Below the pieces are notes generated by a model that was not told the origin of the DNA, ran no database searches, and saw only the letters and a list, made by a program, of their open reading frames with translations. Shown one piece after another: positions 1-9,261 of a stretch of 64,000 nucleotides of DNA; the first letter of the stretch is position 1, and each line of letters starts with the position of its first letter. The DNA is from Sulfitobacter alexandrii (GTDB lineage: Bacteria > Pseudomonadota > Alphaproteobacteria > Rhodobacterales > Rhodobacteraceae), in contig NZ_CP018076.1 of the NCBI RefSeq assembly GCF_001886735.1, forward strand, positions 3,100,001 to 3,164,000, read 5' to 3'. The position numbers were made by a program, and so were the translations under genes.

Positions 1-387
1 GATGTAATGCGCGATCTTCTGGGTCACGGTTCCGTCGGGCTTGCCCGGGTAGCTGCGGTTCATGTTGCCGCCGTCGATCGGCGAACAGCGGCGGCCCGCG
101 GCGAATGCCGGGGTGTTCATCATCGGCAGGATGATGACCCGCCCGGTGATGTCCTCGGGCTTGAGCGTCGCGGCAAGCTCCTGCAGGGCGACGGGCCCTT
201 CGTATTCGTCCCCATGGTTGCCCCCGGTCAGAAGGGCGGTCGGACCTGCGCCGTTGGCAATGACCGTGATCGGGATCATGACCGAACCCCAGGCACTGTC
301 GTCGCGGCTGTAGGGCAGCTTGAGGAAACCGTGCTGCACCCCTTCGGCGTCGAGGGGGATGGTCGGGGAGATCGGGTTCGCGGTCAT
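1..387 (-). CDS. doeB: N-alpha-acetyl-L-2,4-diaminobutyrate deacetylase DoeB (EutE), partial
   Basis: Partial gene: the first 129 codons are visible and the rest lies beyond the left edge. The family removes the acetyl group from N-alpha-acetyl-L-2,4-diaminobutyrate, the product of ectoine ring opening, giving 2,4-diaminobutyrate in the cytoplasm. The translation shows the zinc-site motif GNHGDEYEG of the succinylglutamate desuccinylase/aspartoacylase superfamily at about residues 56-64, and a downstream MNRSYPG segment near residue 110. The ATG at 387 overlaps the doeA stop by 4 bp, so translation is probably coupled. Identity rests on both the motif and its place as last gene of the eut/doe series; I am confident of the family and fairly sure of the substrate. 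Confidence 0.88.
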   Translation of the reverse strand, partial: MTANPISPTIPLDAEGVQHGFLKLPYSRDDSAWGSVMIPITVIANGAGPTALLTGGNHGDEYEGPVALQELAATLKPEDITGRVIILPMMNTPAFAAGRRCSPIDGGNMNRSYPGKPDGTVTQKIAHYI

Positions 388-1568
388 GCCTTCACCCAAA
401 GTTCACGCGGGGTGGTGCAGAAACACTCGTGCCCGTCCTCGGTGATGAGGATCGGTTCTGTGATCTCGAGCCCGCCGTCATCCAGCCAGAGTGCGGGCAT
501 GAAGTGAAAGGTCATGCCGGGCTCCAGCACGGTGGTGTCTCCCCGGCGAAAGGAGATCGTCCGCTCGCCCCAGTCGGGCGGATAGCTGATTCCGATCGCA
601 TAGCCGCACCGGCTGTCCTTCTCGAATCCGCCTTTCTTGAGCGTGGCGTTGAACGCGTTCGCGATGTCCTGGGCCTGGTTGCCGGGCTTGGCCTGCTCAA
701 GCCCGGCCTCGATCGCGTCAAGCACGGCGGCCTCGGCATCGCGGTACTTCTGCGGCACCTCCCCCAGAAAGAGGGTGCGGGACTGTGGACATTGGTAGCG
801 CCGGTGCGCGCCCGCGATCTCGAAGAACGTGGCTTCGCCCACCTCGAGCGGGCGGTCGTCCCAGGTCAGGTGCGGCGCGGTCGCGTCCAGACCGGAAGGC
901 GCCATGGGGACGATGGCGGGATAATCGCCCCAGTATCCCAGCGCGCCCCGGATGCCGGTGGCATAGATCTCGGCGATCAGGTCGTTCTTGCGCATGCCCG
1001 GCTCGGCCACCTCGAGGATCTGGGCGTGCATCGCTTCCACGATGCGTGCGGCGCGCTGCATGTACTCGATCTCGCGTTCCGACTTCACGGCGCGCTGCCA
1101 GTTCACCAGCCCGGTCGCGTCCTGCAGGCCGGCTTTCGGAAGCTGCTTCTTCAGCACTTCGTGCGCGGTGGCGGAGTAATAGTAGTTGTCCATCTCCACC
1201 CCGATCCGCGCCTTTTCGAGCCCCAGTTCCGACAGGAGCTTCGACAGATCCTCCATCGGGTGTTTCTCGGGGTTCTGGACGTAGGTGTCATCGTAGCCGC
1301 GGATGCTGTCCTCCTCGTCCATGAATACGGTGCGCTGCGCGCCGACCGCGTCCATGGACCGGCCCCACCAGACCGGTTCGCCCTCCTGCGTCAGGACAAC
1401 ACCCTGAAACACGTAGAACGACCATCCATCGTACCCCGTGAGCCAGGACATGTTGGACGGATCGCTGACAAAGATCGCGTCGAGCCCCCTGCCCGACATC
1501 GCCGCGCGGGTCTTGTCGATCCGGCGCTGGTATTCGGACGTGGTAAAGTTCTTTTCGAATGTGGTCAT
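384..1568 (-). CDS. doeA: Ectoine hydrolase DoeA (EutD)
   Basis: Cytoplasmic M24-fold (creatinase/aminopeptidase P-like) enzyme of 394 residues, the usual DoeA length. The family opens the ectoine ring to N-alpha-acetyl-L-2,4-diaminobutyrate. The N-terminal creatinase-like domain contains the segment SNMSWLTGYDGWSFY around residue 40, characteristic of DoeA, and the C-terminal pita-bread domain follows from about residue 165. It starts in a 4-bp ATGA overlap with eutC and its stop overlaps the doeB start, so eutB-eutC-doeA-doeB look translationally coupled. No unusual feature seen. Confidence 0.93.
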   Translation of the reverse strand: MTTFEKNFTTSEYQRRIDKTRAAMSGRGLDAIFVSDPSNMSWLTGYDGWSFYVFQGVVLTQEGEPVWWGRSMDAVGAQRTVFMDEEDSIRGYDDTYVQNPEKHPMEDLSKLLSELGLEKARIGVEMDNYYYSATAHEVLKKQLPKAGLQDATGLVNWQRAVKSEREIEYMQRAARIVEAMHAQILEVAEPGMRKNDLIAEIYATGIRGALGYWGDYPAIVPMAPSGLDATAPHLTWDDRPLEVGEATFFEIAGAHRRYQCPQSRTLFLGEVPQKYRDAEAAVLDAIEAGLEQAKPGNQAQDIANAFNATLKKGGFEKDSRCGYAIGISYPPDWGERTISFRRGDTTVLEPGMTFHFMPALWLDDGGLEITEPILITEDGHECFCTTPRELWVKA

Positions 1569-2545
1569 GAAGGGTCTTCTTTCTTGGCAACCGCCGCGAG
1601 CGCATGTGTCGCGATCGCGGTATCCTGAACGCCCGTGCCGGTCAGGTCGGCAATGGTGATGTCGTCTGGACCGAACCGGCCGGGTGCCGCGCCACGCACC
1701 ACCTCGCCCAGTTCCGCAAAGACATGGTCGGGCGCAACGACGCCGGCGTCAATGGCGGCGCGCAATTCTCCCATCTTTGTCGCCTGGGATTGCCTGTCCG
1801 GCACGTACATCTGCGCCCGTTGCAGGCAGGCGGGGTCGAGTTCGGATTTGCCCGGCTGGTCCGACCCCATGGCGGTCACGTGCTGTCCGGGCTGCAACCA
1901 GTCGCCCCTGAGTATCGGGGAGGTCGCGGGCGTCGTCGTGACGACGATATCGGCCCCCGAGACCGCATCCCGCGCGTCCGTCGCGGCGGTGACCGGAATC
2001 CCAAGCCTCGCGGCGCAGCCCGCCGCAGCCCGTTCCGCCTTGGCCGGGTCGCGCGCCCAGATCACCGCGCGGTCGATGGGCCTCACCAGGCAGAGCGCCT
2101 CCAGCTGCATCCGTGCCTGCGTTCCCGCGCCGAGAATCGCGGCACTGGTCGCATCCTCGCGCGCGAGGGCGCGGGCGGCCACCGCGCCGGCAGCGGCGGT
2201 GCGCACGTCGGTCAGGTATCCGTTGTCGAGCAGGACCGCCTGAACCCGCCCCGTTTCGGCGGAGAAAAGGACCATCAGCCCCGAGGTCGAGGGCAGACCC
2301 CGCGACGGATTGTCGAAGAACCCGGGCGAGACCTTGACCGCGAAGCCCGAAAAGCCGGGAAGAAAGGCCGTCTTGATATCCACTTCGCCGTTGACCTGCG
2401 GCAGGTGCATCGACAGGACAGGCGGCATGACCACGCCCTCCCCGGCGAGGGCCGCAAAGGCCCGTTCGATGCAGGCGACCGCTGCCAGATCCAGCGGCAC
2501 CGCCGCCCGCAGGGTCGCTTCGTCCAGAACCGCGATCTCGCTCAT
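1565..2545 (-). CDS. eutC: Ectoine utilization protein EutC (ornithine cyclodeaminase/mu-crystallin family)
   Basis: About 326 residues with the Rossmann NAD(P)-binding segment ILGAGTQARMQLEAL near residues 137-151, typical of ornithine cyclodeaminase/mu-crystallin proteins. In ectoine clusters EutABC are implicated in converting 5-hydroxyectoine to ectoine; the exact reaction of EutC is not certain. I chose the ATG at 2545 because it is preceded by a strong GGAGGAAC ribosome-binding site and overlaps the eutB stop by 4 bp; an upstream in-frame start at 2560 lies inside eutB and lacks support. Confidence 0.88.
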   Translation of the reverse strand: MSEIAVLDEATLRAAVPLDLAAVACIERAFAALAGEGVVMPPVLSMHLPQVNGEVDIKTAFLPGFSGFAVKVSPGFFDNPSRGLPSTSGLMVLFSAETGRVQAVLLDNGYLTDVRTAAAGAVAARALAREDATSAAILGAGTQARMQLEALCLVRPIDRAVIWARDPAKAERAAAGCAARLGIPVTAATDARDAVSGADIVVTTTPATSPILRGDWLQPGQHVTAMGSDQPGKSELDPACLQRAQMYVPDRQSQATKMGELRAAIDAGVVAPDHVFAELGEVVRGAAPGRFGPDDITIADLTGTGVQDTAIATHALAAVAKKEDPS

Positions 2546-3519
2546 GCCGTTCCTCCACATATCAGCCGCCTGTGGTCATCCATATCGATGTTGCCGCCGC
2601 TCAGGATCAGGGCGACCGGCCCATCCGACCGCACCTTCCCGGCCAGGATCGCGGCGGCACCGACCGCGCCGGCCCCTTCCACCACCTGACCTTCGGCATG
2701 ATAGCAATGGCGGATGCCGGTCGCGATCTCTTCTTCCGTCAGCAGAACCACGTCATCCACCAGATCGCGGGTCATGGCAAAGGTCAGCCTGTTGGCGATC
2801 CCGATCCCGCCCCCCAGCGAGTCCGCCAGTGTCGGCAATTCCTCGACCTCCACGGGCCTACCGGCGGCCAGCGAGGCGTGCATCGCCGCCCCCCGCTCCA
2901 TCGTGATCCCGATGACGCGCACGTCGGGGCGCCGCGCCTTGATCGCGGCCGCCACCCCCGAGATCAGGCCGCCGCCGGAAAGCTGGACCAGCGCCGTCGC
3001 CATCTCGGGCAGGTCCTCGACCATTTCCAGCCCCAGCGTTCCCTGCCCCGCGATCACGTCGCGGTGGTCGAAGGGGGGAATCGTCGCGACGCCCTCTGCT
3101 TCGATCAGGCGATCCACCTCCCGCTGCGCCTCGTCCTGGGATCTGCCGATGATGCGGATGTCCGCGCCCTGCTGCGCGATACCCTCGATCTTGGCCCGCG
3201 GCACGAGTTCGGACATGCAGATGGTGGCCCGCGCCCCCGCCGCCCGCGCGGCATAGGCCAGCGCGCGGCCGTGATTGCCGGTCGAGACGGCCACGATACC
3301 CTTCGCGCGGGTCTCGGGGTCGAGGGCCAGCACCGCGTTGGTCGCGCCCCGCAGCTTGAAACTGCCGGTGATCTGCTGGTGCTCCAGCTTCATGAAGACA
3401 GGCACCCCCGCCCGTTCGGTCAGGACCGGAGAGAGATTGCAGAAGGTGCGGCGCACCTTCCCCGCGATACGGCGGCGGGCCGCCAGAATTTCTTCCAGCG
3501 TGACGAAGGACATGGTCAT
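2542..3519 (-). CDS. eutB: Ectoine utilization protein EutB (threonine dehydratase-like, PLP)
   Basis: About 325 residues of the fold-type II PLP family (serine/threonine dehydratase). The PLP lysine lies in the motif GSFKLRGA near residue 52 and a glycine-rich phosphate loop (SGGGLISG) follows near residue 175. EutB is thought to act with EutA and EutC on 5-hydroxyectoine. The start at 3519 gives a 4-bp overlap with eutA; a longer in-frame reading to 3618 would sit wholly inside eutA and has an Arg/Ser-rich, implausible N terminus. Confidence 0.88.
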   Translation of the reverse strand: MTMSFVTLEEILAARRRIAGKVRRTFCNLSPVLTERAGVPVFMKLEHQQITGSFKLRGATNAVLALDPETRAKGIVAVSTGNHGRALAYAARAAGARATICMSELVPRAKIEGIAQQGADIRIIGRSQDEAQREVDRLIEAEGVATIPPFDHRDVIAGQGTLGLEMVEDLPEMATALVQLSGGGLISGVAAAIKARRPDVRVIGITMERGAAMHASLAAGRPVEVEELPTLADSLGGGIGIANRLTFAMTRDLVDDVVLLTEEEIATGIRHCYHAEGQVVEGAGAVGAAAILAGKVRSDGPVALILSGGNIDMDDHRRLICGGTA

Positions 3520-4307
3520 CCCGGCCCCGCTGCCGCTGGGACGGGTGCGTCGAACAGCCGACCTGTTCCGCTGGCTTCGGGCCGAACCGGCAGACCGGCA
3601 AGAGCCCGCAAGCGCCACAGCGTTGCCTGGTTCGATCCGACGACCGGCTTGCCGATCCGCGCCTCGATGGCGGCGATCACGTCGAGCCCCGGCATCGCGG
3701 TGCAGGACAGGAACACGCCCTCCACGTCGTCATGATCCAGCCCCACCGCGGCCTCCACCACGCAATCATGGGAAAGACGGGCCATGTCGCGATCATCGCC
3801 CAATCCGAAACAGGCGCACCTCACGACGGACAGGCCGTTGTCTTCGAGGAAGTCGATCATCGGCACCGTCGTTTCGGGCAGATACGGGGTCAGCAGCGCG
3901 ATCCGGCGCACCCCCAGCACCCTGAAGGCCTCGACCGCCGCGAGGGACGGTGTCACCACCGGCACGTCGGGCTGCACACGCCCTATCGCCTGCGCCACCA
4001 CTTCATTGCTGATCGTCACGGAGGCGGAGGTGCACGCAAAGGCCAGCGCGGCAAGCCGCGCCCCCGGCACCAGCATCGCCGCCGCGGTCGCGAGATCGGG
4101 CCCCATCGCGCGCAGGTTCTCGGGCGTGGTCGGGTTCTGGAACCGGATGCGCGTGACATGCAGGATCGCCTCGTTCCAGCCAAGCAGCCGCGCCGCGTCG
4201 CGTTCGAAGGTCAGATCGGTCGACAGGGCGATAAGTCCCAGCCGGGGCAGGTCCAGATCCGGCAAGCGGCAGGTAGCTGGGATGATTTCAGGCACGGCGC
4301 GCACCAT
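3516..4307 (-). CDS. eutA: Ectoine utilization protein EutA (Asp/Glu racemase/maleate isomerase-like)
   Basis: 263 residues of the aspartate/glutamate racemase superfamily. The paired catalytic-type cysteines are visible in AFACTSAS (about residue 92) and LSCTAMPGL (about residue 201). In ectoine degraders EutA is encoded with eutBC and is linked to 5-hydroxyectoine processing. It follows the usp gene by only 10 bp and overlaps eutB, so it belongs to the long uehABC-usp-eutABC-doeAB transcription unit. Confidence 0.87.
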   Translation of the reverse strand: MVRAVPEIIPATCRLPDLDLPRLGLIALSTDLTFERDAARLLGWNEAILHVTRIRFQNPTTPENLRAMGPDLATAAAMLVPGARLAALAFACTSASVTISNEVVAQAIGRVQPDVPVVTPSLAAVEAFRVLGVRRIALLTPYLPETTVPMIDFLEDNGLSVVRCACFGLGDDRDMARLSHDCVVEAAVGLDHDDVEGVFLSCTAMPGLDVIAAIEARIGKPVVGSNQATLWRLRALAGLPVRPEASGTGRLFDAPVPAAAGPG

Positions 4308-4317
4308 GGCCCGACCT

Positions 4318-4755
4318 TCAGACGACCAGAACCGGGATGGACGACAACCCGGTCACCTTGTGCGACACGCTGCCCAGAAAGAACCCGTCCATCGACCCGG
4401 CACCGCGTGCGCCGACCACGATCAGGTCGGCATCGTGGTTCTTGGCGAATTCGACGATGGCGCGGGCGGGATGGCCCGACCGGACAAAGGCACGGACCTT
4501 GGCCACCCCCGCCTCCCGCGCGGTGTTGCGGCCGGAATCCACGATCTCGCGCGCATATTCCGAAAGCGCCTCGTCCGGGGTCGCGTGTTTCCTGCCCTGC
4601 ACCATCGACAGCGATGCCTCGGTCATCGAATGGTGCCGGTACACGGTCAGGATCAGCAGTTCCGCGTCGCTCAACCGGGCCAGTCCGATAGCCTTGTCCA
4701 GAGCCTTCGAGGACTGGTTGGAACCGTCGCAGGCGATCAGGATGGTCTTGAACAT
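4318..4755 (-). CDS. Universal stress protein of the Ueh TRAP transporter (TeaD-like)
   Basis: 145-residue single-domain UspA protein. The ATP-binding pattern of the family is visible as GARGAGSMDGFFLGSVSHKV near the C terminus, preceded by the DLIVVG strand. Usp proteins located between uehABC and eutA resemble TeaD of the Halomonas ectoine TRAP system, which modulates transport activity. GAGGTAG precedes the ATG and the gap from uehC is 7 bp. Confidence 0.9.
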   Translation of the reverse strand: MFKTILIACDGSNQSSKALDKAIGLARLSDAELLILTVYRHHSMTEASLSMVQGRKHATPDEALSEYAREIVDSGRNTAREAGVAKVRAFVRSGHPARAIVEFAKNHDADLIVVGARGAGSMDGFFLGSVSHKVTGLSSIPVLVV

Positions 4756-4762
4756 GGCTACC

Positions 4763-6046
4763 TCAGTTGAACGCGATGTCGCGCAGGAACAGCGCGATCT
4801 GCGGGAAGAAGATCAGCGCGACCGAGACGGTCAGCAGGATGACGATGAAGGGCGGTGTGCCGCGGATCACCTCCATGTAGGGCCGCTTGAAAACCGCGAT
4901 GGCGGTGAAGATGTCACAACCGAAAGGCGGCGTCGCCGAGCCGATGGCGACCTGCAGCGTGATGATGATGCCCACGTGCACGGGATCGAGGCCGACCGCA
5001 TCGACCACGGGCGCAAAGATCGGAACCAGCACGAGGATGACCACGATGGGGTCGACGAACATGCAGCCCACGAAGAACGCGATCGAGATGACGAACAGCA
5101 CGCCGATTGCGCCCATGTCGTCGATGCCCACGGCCCCCAGCACGGTCTGCGGGATCTGGGCAAAGGAAATCACCCATGAAAACGCCGCGCCCGCACCGAC
5201 GAGAATGAAGACGACCGCCGTGATCAGCCCGGTGGACTTGGCGGTCTCGTAGACCCCCTTGAGGTCCAGTTCACGGAATACCAGCACTTCGAGGATCAGC
5301 GCGTAGAGCACGCAGGCCGCAGCGGCCTCTGTCGGGGAAAAGATGCCACCGTAGATGCCGCCGATGATGATTGCCGGGAAACCCATGGGCCAAAGCGCCT
5401 TCTGCACCGCCTTGAACCGCGCGGCCCAGGCCGCCTTGGGTTCCGTGGGCACATCGTTGCGCACCGCGTAGATGACCGAGAAGATGGAGAAGCACAGCAG
5501 GATCAGCAGGCCCGGACCGATCCCCGCGATGAACAGTTCCGCGATCGAGGTATTCGATACGACGCCGTAGATGATCATGCCGATGGACGGCGGGATCAGG
5601 AAGGCGATGTCGCTGGAGTTCACGATCAGCGCCAGAACGAAACTGTCCTTGTAGCCGGCCTCCAGCATCCGGGGCCGCAGCGGCGAGCCGACCGCGACCA
5701 CCGTCGCCTGCGTCGAGCCCGAGACCGCGCCGAACATCGTGCAGGCGGCGGCAGTGGACACCGCGAGACCGCCCTTCAGGTGGCCGACAAAGCTCATCAC
5801 CATGTCGATCAGCCGCCCGGCGGACTGGCCACGCGTCATGATGTCGGCGGCAAAGATGAACATCGGCACCGCGATCAGCGATGCCGGCCTGATGCCCGCG
5901 ATGATCTGCTGCACCGCCGTTTCGAGCTGACCGAAATTGCCGAAGATCATCATGAACCCGGTCAGCGTGCCGGCCAGCAGGGGGATCATCATCGGAAACC
6001 CGAGCAGCAGCAGCACGATCATCACGCTGAAGACGGTCCATGCCAT
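4763..6046 (-). CDS. uehC: Ectoine/5-hydroxyectoine TRAP transporter, large permease UehC
   Basis: 427-residue DctM-type inner-membrane protein with about a dozen hydrophobic segments across its whole length, the normal size for a TRAP large subunit. With UehB it forms the sodium-driven importer that takes ligand from UehA. It starts 3 bp after uehB ends. Substrate is inferred from its position between uehAB and the eut/doe catabolic genes. Confidence 0.92.
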   Translation of the reverse strand: MAWTVFSVMIVLLLLGFPMMIPLLAGTLTGFMMIFGNFGQLETAVQQIIAGIRPASLIAVPMFIFAADIMTRGQSAGRLIDMVMSFVGHLKGGLAVSTAAACTMFGAVSGSTQATVVAVGSPLRPRMLEAGYKDSFVLALIVNSSDIAFLIPPSIGMIIYGVVSNTSIAELFIAGIGPGLLILLCFSIFSVIYAVRNDVPTEPKAAWAARFKAVQKALWPMGFPAIIIGGIYGGIFSPTEAAAACVLYALILEVLVFRELDLKGVYETAKSTGLITAVVFILVGAGAAFSWVISFAQIPQTVLGAVGIDDMGAIGVLFVISIAFFVGCMFVDPIVVILVLVPIFAPVVDAVGLDPVHVGIIITLQVAIGSATPPFGCDIFTAIAVFKRPYMEVIRGTPPFIVILLTVSVALIFFPQIALFLRDIAFN

Positions 6047-6049
6047 GCC

Positions 6050-6667
6050 TCAGACCTCCCGTTCGTCGTTGTCGTACCCTTCGAGCACGTTGGTGGACAG
6101 GTAGATGTCCGGTTCGATCATGTTCTTGATCGCGGTCAGCACGTATTGCAGCCCGGTGAGGAAGAACCCCAGCGGCACCCAGCACAGAGTGATCCAGACC
6201 GGGATCTGCAGGGCCGGCAGCACCCGGCCCCGGCCCATCGTCGTGAGCAGGAACTGCAGCGCGTACCACGCCAGTCCCAGCATGAAGATCGCCGTGACCA
6301 GTGAAATGAAGATCGTCAGCAGCTTGCGCGGCCAGGGTGGCAGCGTGTCGTAGATTGCCGACATGCGGATGTGCCGCCCGTGACGCGCGGCATAGCTGAT
6401 CCCGGCAAAGGTGATCAGGATGATCAGGATGCGGTTCAGTTCTTCCGAGAAATAGATGCTCTCCCAGAACACGCGGCCGAGCACGTTGGCCACCGTGTTC
6501 AGGGCCATCAGCAGGACGCCCAGCGCCAGCATGATCGCTTCGAGCTTGGCGATCGCCAGATCCACCGTGCCCAGAAACCCGGGGAGCGACGACGTATCAT
6601 CCGTCAGGATGTCGGTGTCCGGATCGGTTGGCACCACGCCGGTCGGGGTCTGTTCTTCTTGGGACAC
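6050..6667 (-). CDS. uehB: Ectoine/5-hydroxyectoine TRAP transporter, small permease UehB
   Basis: 205-residue DctQ-type membrane subunit with four hydrophobic helices after a 30-residue acidic, Thr-rich N-terminal leader. TRAP small subunits pair with the large permease and support docking of the periplasmic binding protein. The gene lies between uehA, from which it is separated by a 76-bp gap containing a strong hairpin, and uehC, which follows after 3 bp. Confidence 0.91.
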   Translation of the reverse strand: MSQEEQTPTGVVPTDPDTDILTDDTSSLPGFLGTVDLAIAKLEAIMLALGVLLMALNTVANVLGRVFWESIYFSEELNRILIILITFAGISYAARHGRHIRMSAIYDTLPPWPRKLLTIFISLVTAIFMLGLAWYALQFLLTTMGRGRVLPALQIPVWITLCWVPLGFFLTGLQYVLTAIKNMIEPDIYLSTNVLEGYDNDEREV

Positions 6668-6700
6668 GATGCCTGCCTATCTGAAATACCTTTGTGCAAT

Positions 6701-6734
6701 CGGTGCGCAGGGCGTGCAGACGCCCCACGCACCG
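6701..6734 (-). other. Intercistronic stem-loop between uehA and uehB
   Basis: CGGTGCG (6701-6707) pairs with CGCACCG (6728-6734), and GGGCGT (6710-6715) pairs with ACGCCC (6720-6725), giving 13 base pairs in two helices. There is no T-run after it on the minus strand, so it is more likely an mRNA-stabilising or attenuating hairpin that lets the binding protein be made in excess of the permeases than a full terminator. Confidence 0.65.
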
Positions 6735-6743
6735 CAAGGGCCC

Positions 6744-7760
6744 TTAGTTCGTTGCCGCGTTCGCGGCTTCAAGGTCGGCCTTCATCTGCTCGAGGATTTC
6801 CTTGCCGCTTTCACCGGTCATCTCGATGAACGCGTCCTCCACGGCGGGAGCGGTGTCCATGAACGGCTGACGCTCTTCCTCGGACAGGATGTTGATCGTC
6901 ATGCCGGGCTTGGCACTCTTGATGTTTTCAAGCGACTTGTCCTGAAGCCCGGCCTGATAGTCGAGGATGTGGTCGAAGGCGACGTCCGTCGCGTTCTCCA
7001 CGAGCTTCTGGTCCTCTTCGGACAGCCCGTCGTAGAAATCCTTGTTCGCCATCATCGCGGTGGTGAAGTTGTTGTGGCCGATGCAGGTCACATACTCCGT
7101 CACCTCGTACATCTTGGTCGAGTCGAGGAAGAAGCCGGGGTTCTCCTGGCCCTGAATGATGCCCGTCTGCAGCGCGCCGTACACCTCGCCCCATGGCAGC
7201 GGCGTGGGCGTCGCCCCGAACTGGTTGTAGCTTTCGACGAGCAGCGGATTGGTCATGACGCGGAACTTGACGCCATCCAGATCCTCGGGCGAACGCACTT
7301 CTTCCTGCGTCGTCATGCAGACCTCGCCTTCCGGGAACATGGTCAGCAACTCGAGCCCCTGCTCGGCGTAGAGTTCGGGGAACATCTCGTTGATCGCCTT
7401 GGAGTTGCGGAAGAACTCCTGAAGCGTCGCCTCGTCCTGCGGCAACAGGTAGGGCACGAAGAACACCTGCGCCTCCGGGATCAGGGCGCCCGTGAAACCG
7501 GGAGACTGATCGACGAACTGGAGGATACCGGCCTGCGCCTGTTCCATGATGTCGGCGCTTTCACCCAGCGTGCCGAAGGGGAAAAGCTGAACCTCGTGGT
7601 CGGAGTTGGCCTCGATCTCTTCCTTGAACTTCTGGGCAAAGACCCCCTGCACCTCGGTTTCAGCCTCCTCGAAGGCGTAGCGCCAGGTGTCGGCGGATGC
7701 GGTACCGGCTACCGCGACCAGTGCGGCACTCGCAGTCAGGAACAACGATTTATAGGTCAT
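6744..7760 (-). CDS. uehA: Ectoine/5-hydroxyectoine-binding protein UehA (TRAP, DctP family)
   Basis: 338-residue periplasmic binding protein. It opens with a Sec signal peptide (MTYKSLFLTASAALVAVAGT then ASA cleavage near residue 23). The DctP fold follows, including the FRVMTNPL strand holding the conserved arginine that contacts carboxylates in TRAP ligands. I chose the ATG at 7760 because GGAG precedes it and the signal peptide begins there; the in-frame start at 7832 lies in the promoter region. First gene of the transport operon, preceded by candidate EnuR sites. Confidence 0.92.
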   Translation of the reverse strand: MTYKSLFLTASAALVAVAGTASADTWRYAFEEAETEVQGVFAQKFKEEIEANSDHEVQLFPFGTLGESADIMEQAQAGILQFVDQSPGFTGALIPEAQVFFVPYLLPQDEATLQEFFRNSKAINEMFPELYAEQGLELLTMFPEGEVCMTTQEEVRSPEDLDGVKFRVMTNPLLVESYNQFGATPTPLPWGEVYGALQTGIIQGQENPGFFLDSTKMYEVTEYVTCIGHNNFTTAMMANKDFYDGLSEEDQKLVENATDVAFDHILDYQAGLQDKSLENIKSAKPGMTINILSEEERQPFMDTAPAVEDAFIEMTGESGKEILEQMKADLEAANAATN

Positions 7761-7822
7761 GAAATTCTCCTTTTTCACTGCAAACACGCGCCATGCGGGC
7801 ATGACGTGCTTTGTCGTGAAAA

Positions 7823-7871
7823 ATGAAATCACTACAATTGAGAGTCAATGGTTACATTAAATCATTACAAT
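7823..7871 (-). promoter_or_regulatory. Candidate EnuR operator and uehA promoter
   Basis: On the minus strand two near-identical 16-mers, ATTGTAATGATTTAAT (7856-7871) and ATTGTAGTGATTTCAT (7823-7838), repeat in direct orientation 33 bp apart (about three helical turns); 14 of 16 bases match. A -35-like TTGACT (complement of 7843-7848) lies between them, and with 17-bp spacing a weak -10 CATTTT falls at 7820-7825. MocR/GabR-type regulators commonly bind direct repeats, so this is a good EnuR site candidate; not experimentally shown here. Confidence 0.6.
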
Positions 7872-7872
7872 A

Positions 7873-9261
7873 TCAGGCATGCAGTTCCCGCCCCGATGAA
7901 TCCCCGGTCGCGATGGCGCGCAGCACCCGCAGCGCCCGGCGCAGGGCGTCGGTATCGCGCGCGCCGAAGGCGATACGCACACCGGGATGACCCGCGCCCG
8001 GACCGATGGAAAAGGTCGAACCGGGTGCGACGAGAATGCCGGCGTCCCGCGCCCTTTCGACCAGCCGCGCCTCTGATCCGATGTCCGGACAAGGCAGCCA
8101 GCCCTGCAGCCCCCCGGCGCTGATCCGAAGGCCGGACGATCCGAGGATCTGCTCTGCCACGGAGGCGCGCTCGGCCAGTGCCGACCGCTGCCAGTCCGTC
8201 AGCCGCTCTGCGGTGCCGTCCTCGATCCACCGCGTCGCGATCTCGTGCATCAGCGGCGTCACCATCCAGTTGGTGATCATGTGCTTTTCGCGCACGGTGG
8301 ATGCGGCGTTCAGCGGCACCACCAGAAAACCGACCCGCAGGCCGGGCAGGAGACACTTGGTCAGGCTGGTGAAGTAATAGCAACGCTCCGGCGCGAGGGC
8401 CGCGAACGTCGGTCCGGTTTCGGTCCCCTGCAAGGCGCCGTAGGCGTCGTTCTCAATGATGGCGATGTCGTGGCGGCGGGCGATCTCCACGATCCGCTGC
8501 CGCCTTGCCGGCCCCATCCGGCACGACAAGGGGCCGGAATCCGGGACCAGAAACAGGGCCTTGACCGGATCGGCGCGGCAGACTGCCTCCAGTGCCTCGG
8601 GCAGGATGCCTTCGTGATCCATCGCCACCCCATGCAGACGAAGGCCGAGGCTGCGGCACAACGTCGGCAGCGTGTGATGACTCATCGCCTCGGTCACGAT
8701 CAGGTCGCCACCGTGGGCCACGCTCAGCAGCGCGACGGTCATGGCGGCGGTATTGCCGTTGGTCGCGATGACCGACATGTCCGCGCATGACACGCCGCGC
8801 CGGGCCAGCCATCCCTCCACCGCTTCCGCGTATCGGCCCGCGATCGTCGCGGCGCGAAAGGACGCAACCGTGGCATCCGGCAGATCAGCCGCGATCCCGC
8901 GCAGGGCCCGCTGCATCTCTTCCCGGTGCAGGTCGTCGACCACGGGCTTGAGCAACGCCAGATCCAGCGTCTCGCTCCCCGCCCGCTTGGCCGGAAAAGG
9001 CAGGGCATTGTCGCGCTCGGGATTGCGGACGAAACTGCCCCGCCCGACCTCGCCGACGATATGCCCCGCCTCGACAAGGCGGGTATAGGCACGGCTGACG
9101 GTCTGCACGCTCAGGCCCAGGCGGTACGCCAGCTCCCGGTGTGTCGGAAGCCGATCACCGGGCTTGAGCTTGCCCTCTTCGATGGCCCGTTCGATCGCGC
9201 CCGTCAGCGAACGATAGCGCGGACGCTTGAGTTCACTCTTGTCGGGGAGCCAGTTATTCAT
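7873..9261 (-). CDS. enuR: MocR/GabR-type transcriptional regulator EnuR
   Basis: 462 residues: an N-terminal GntR winged helix (about residues 15-80, with the RELAYRLGLSVQTVSRAY helix-turn-helix) and a fold-type I aminotransferase-like domain. The predicted PLP lysine in SLTK is residue 302, the same number as reported for EnuR of Ruegeria pomeroyi. EnuR is known to sense N-alpha-acetyl-2,4-diaminobutyrate and diaminobutyrate through PLP and to control uehABC-usp-eutABCDE. Here it lies directly upstream of uehA on the same strand, divergent from asnC with a 65-bp gap. Confidence 0.92.
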   Translation of the reverse strand: MNNWLPDKSELKRPRYRSLTGAIERAIEEGKLKPGDRLPTHRELAYRLGLSVQTVSRAYTRLVEAGHIVGEVGRGSFVRNPERDNALPFPAKRAGSETLDLALLKPVVDDLHREEMQRALRGIAADLPDATVASFRAATIAGRYAEAVEGWLARRGVSCADMSVIATNGNTAAMTVALLSVAHGGDLIVTEAMSHHTLPTLCRSLGLRLHGVAMDHEGILPEALEAVCRADPVKALFLVPDSGPLSCRMGPARRQRIVEIARRHDIAIIENDAYGALQGTETGPTFAALAPERCYYFTSLTKCLLPGLRVGFLVVPLNAASTVREKHMITNWMVTPLMHEIATRWIEDGTAERLTDWQRSALAERASVAEQILGSSGLRISAGGLQGWLPCPDIGSEARLVERARDAGILVAPGSTFSIGPGAGHPGVRIAFGARDTDALRRALRVLRAIATGDSSGRELHA

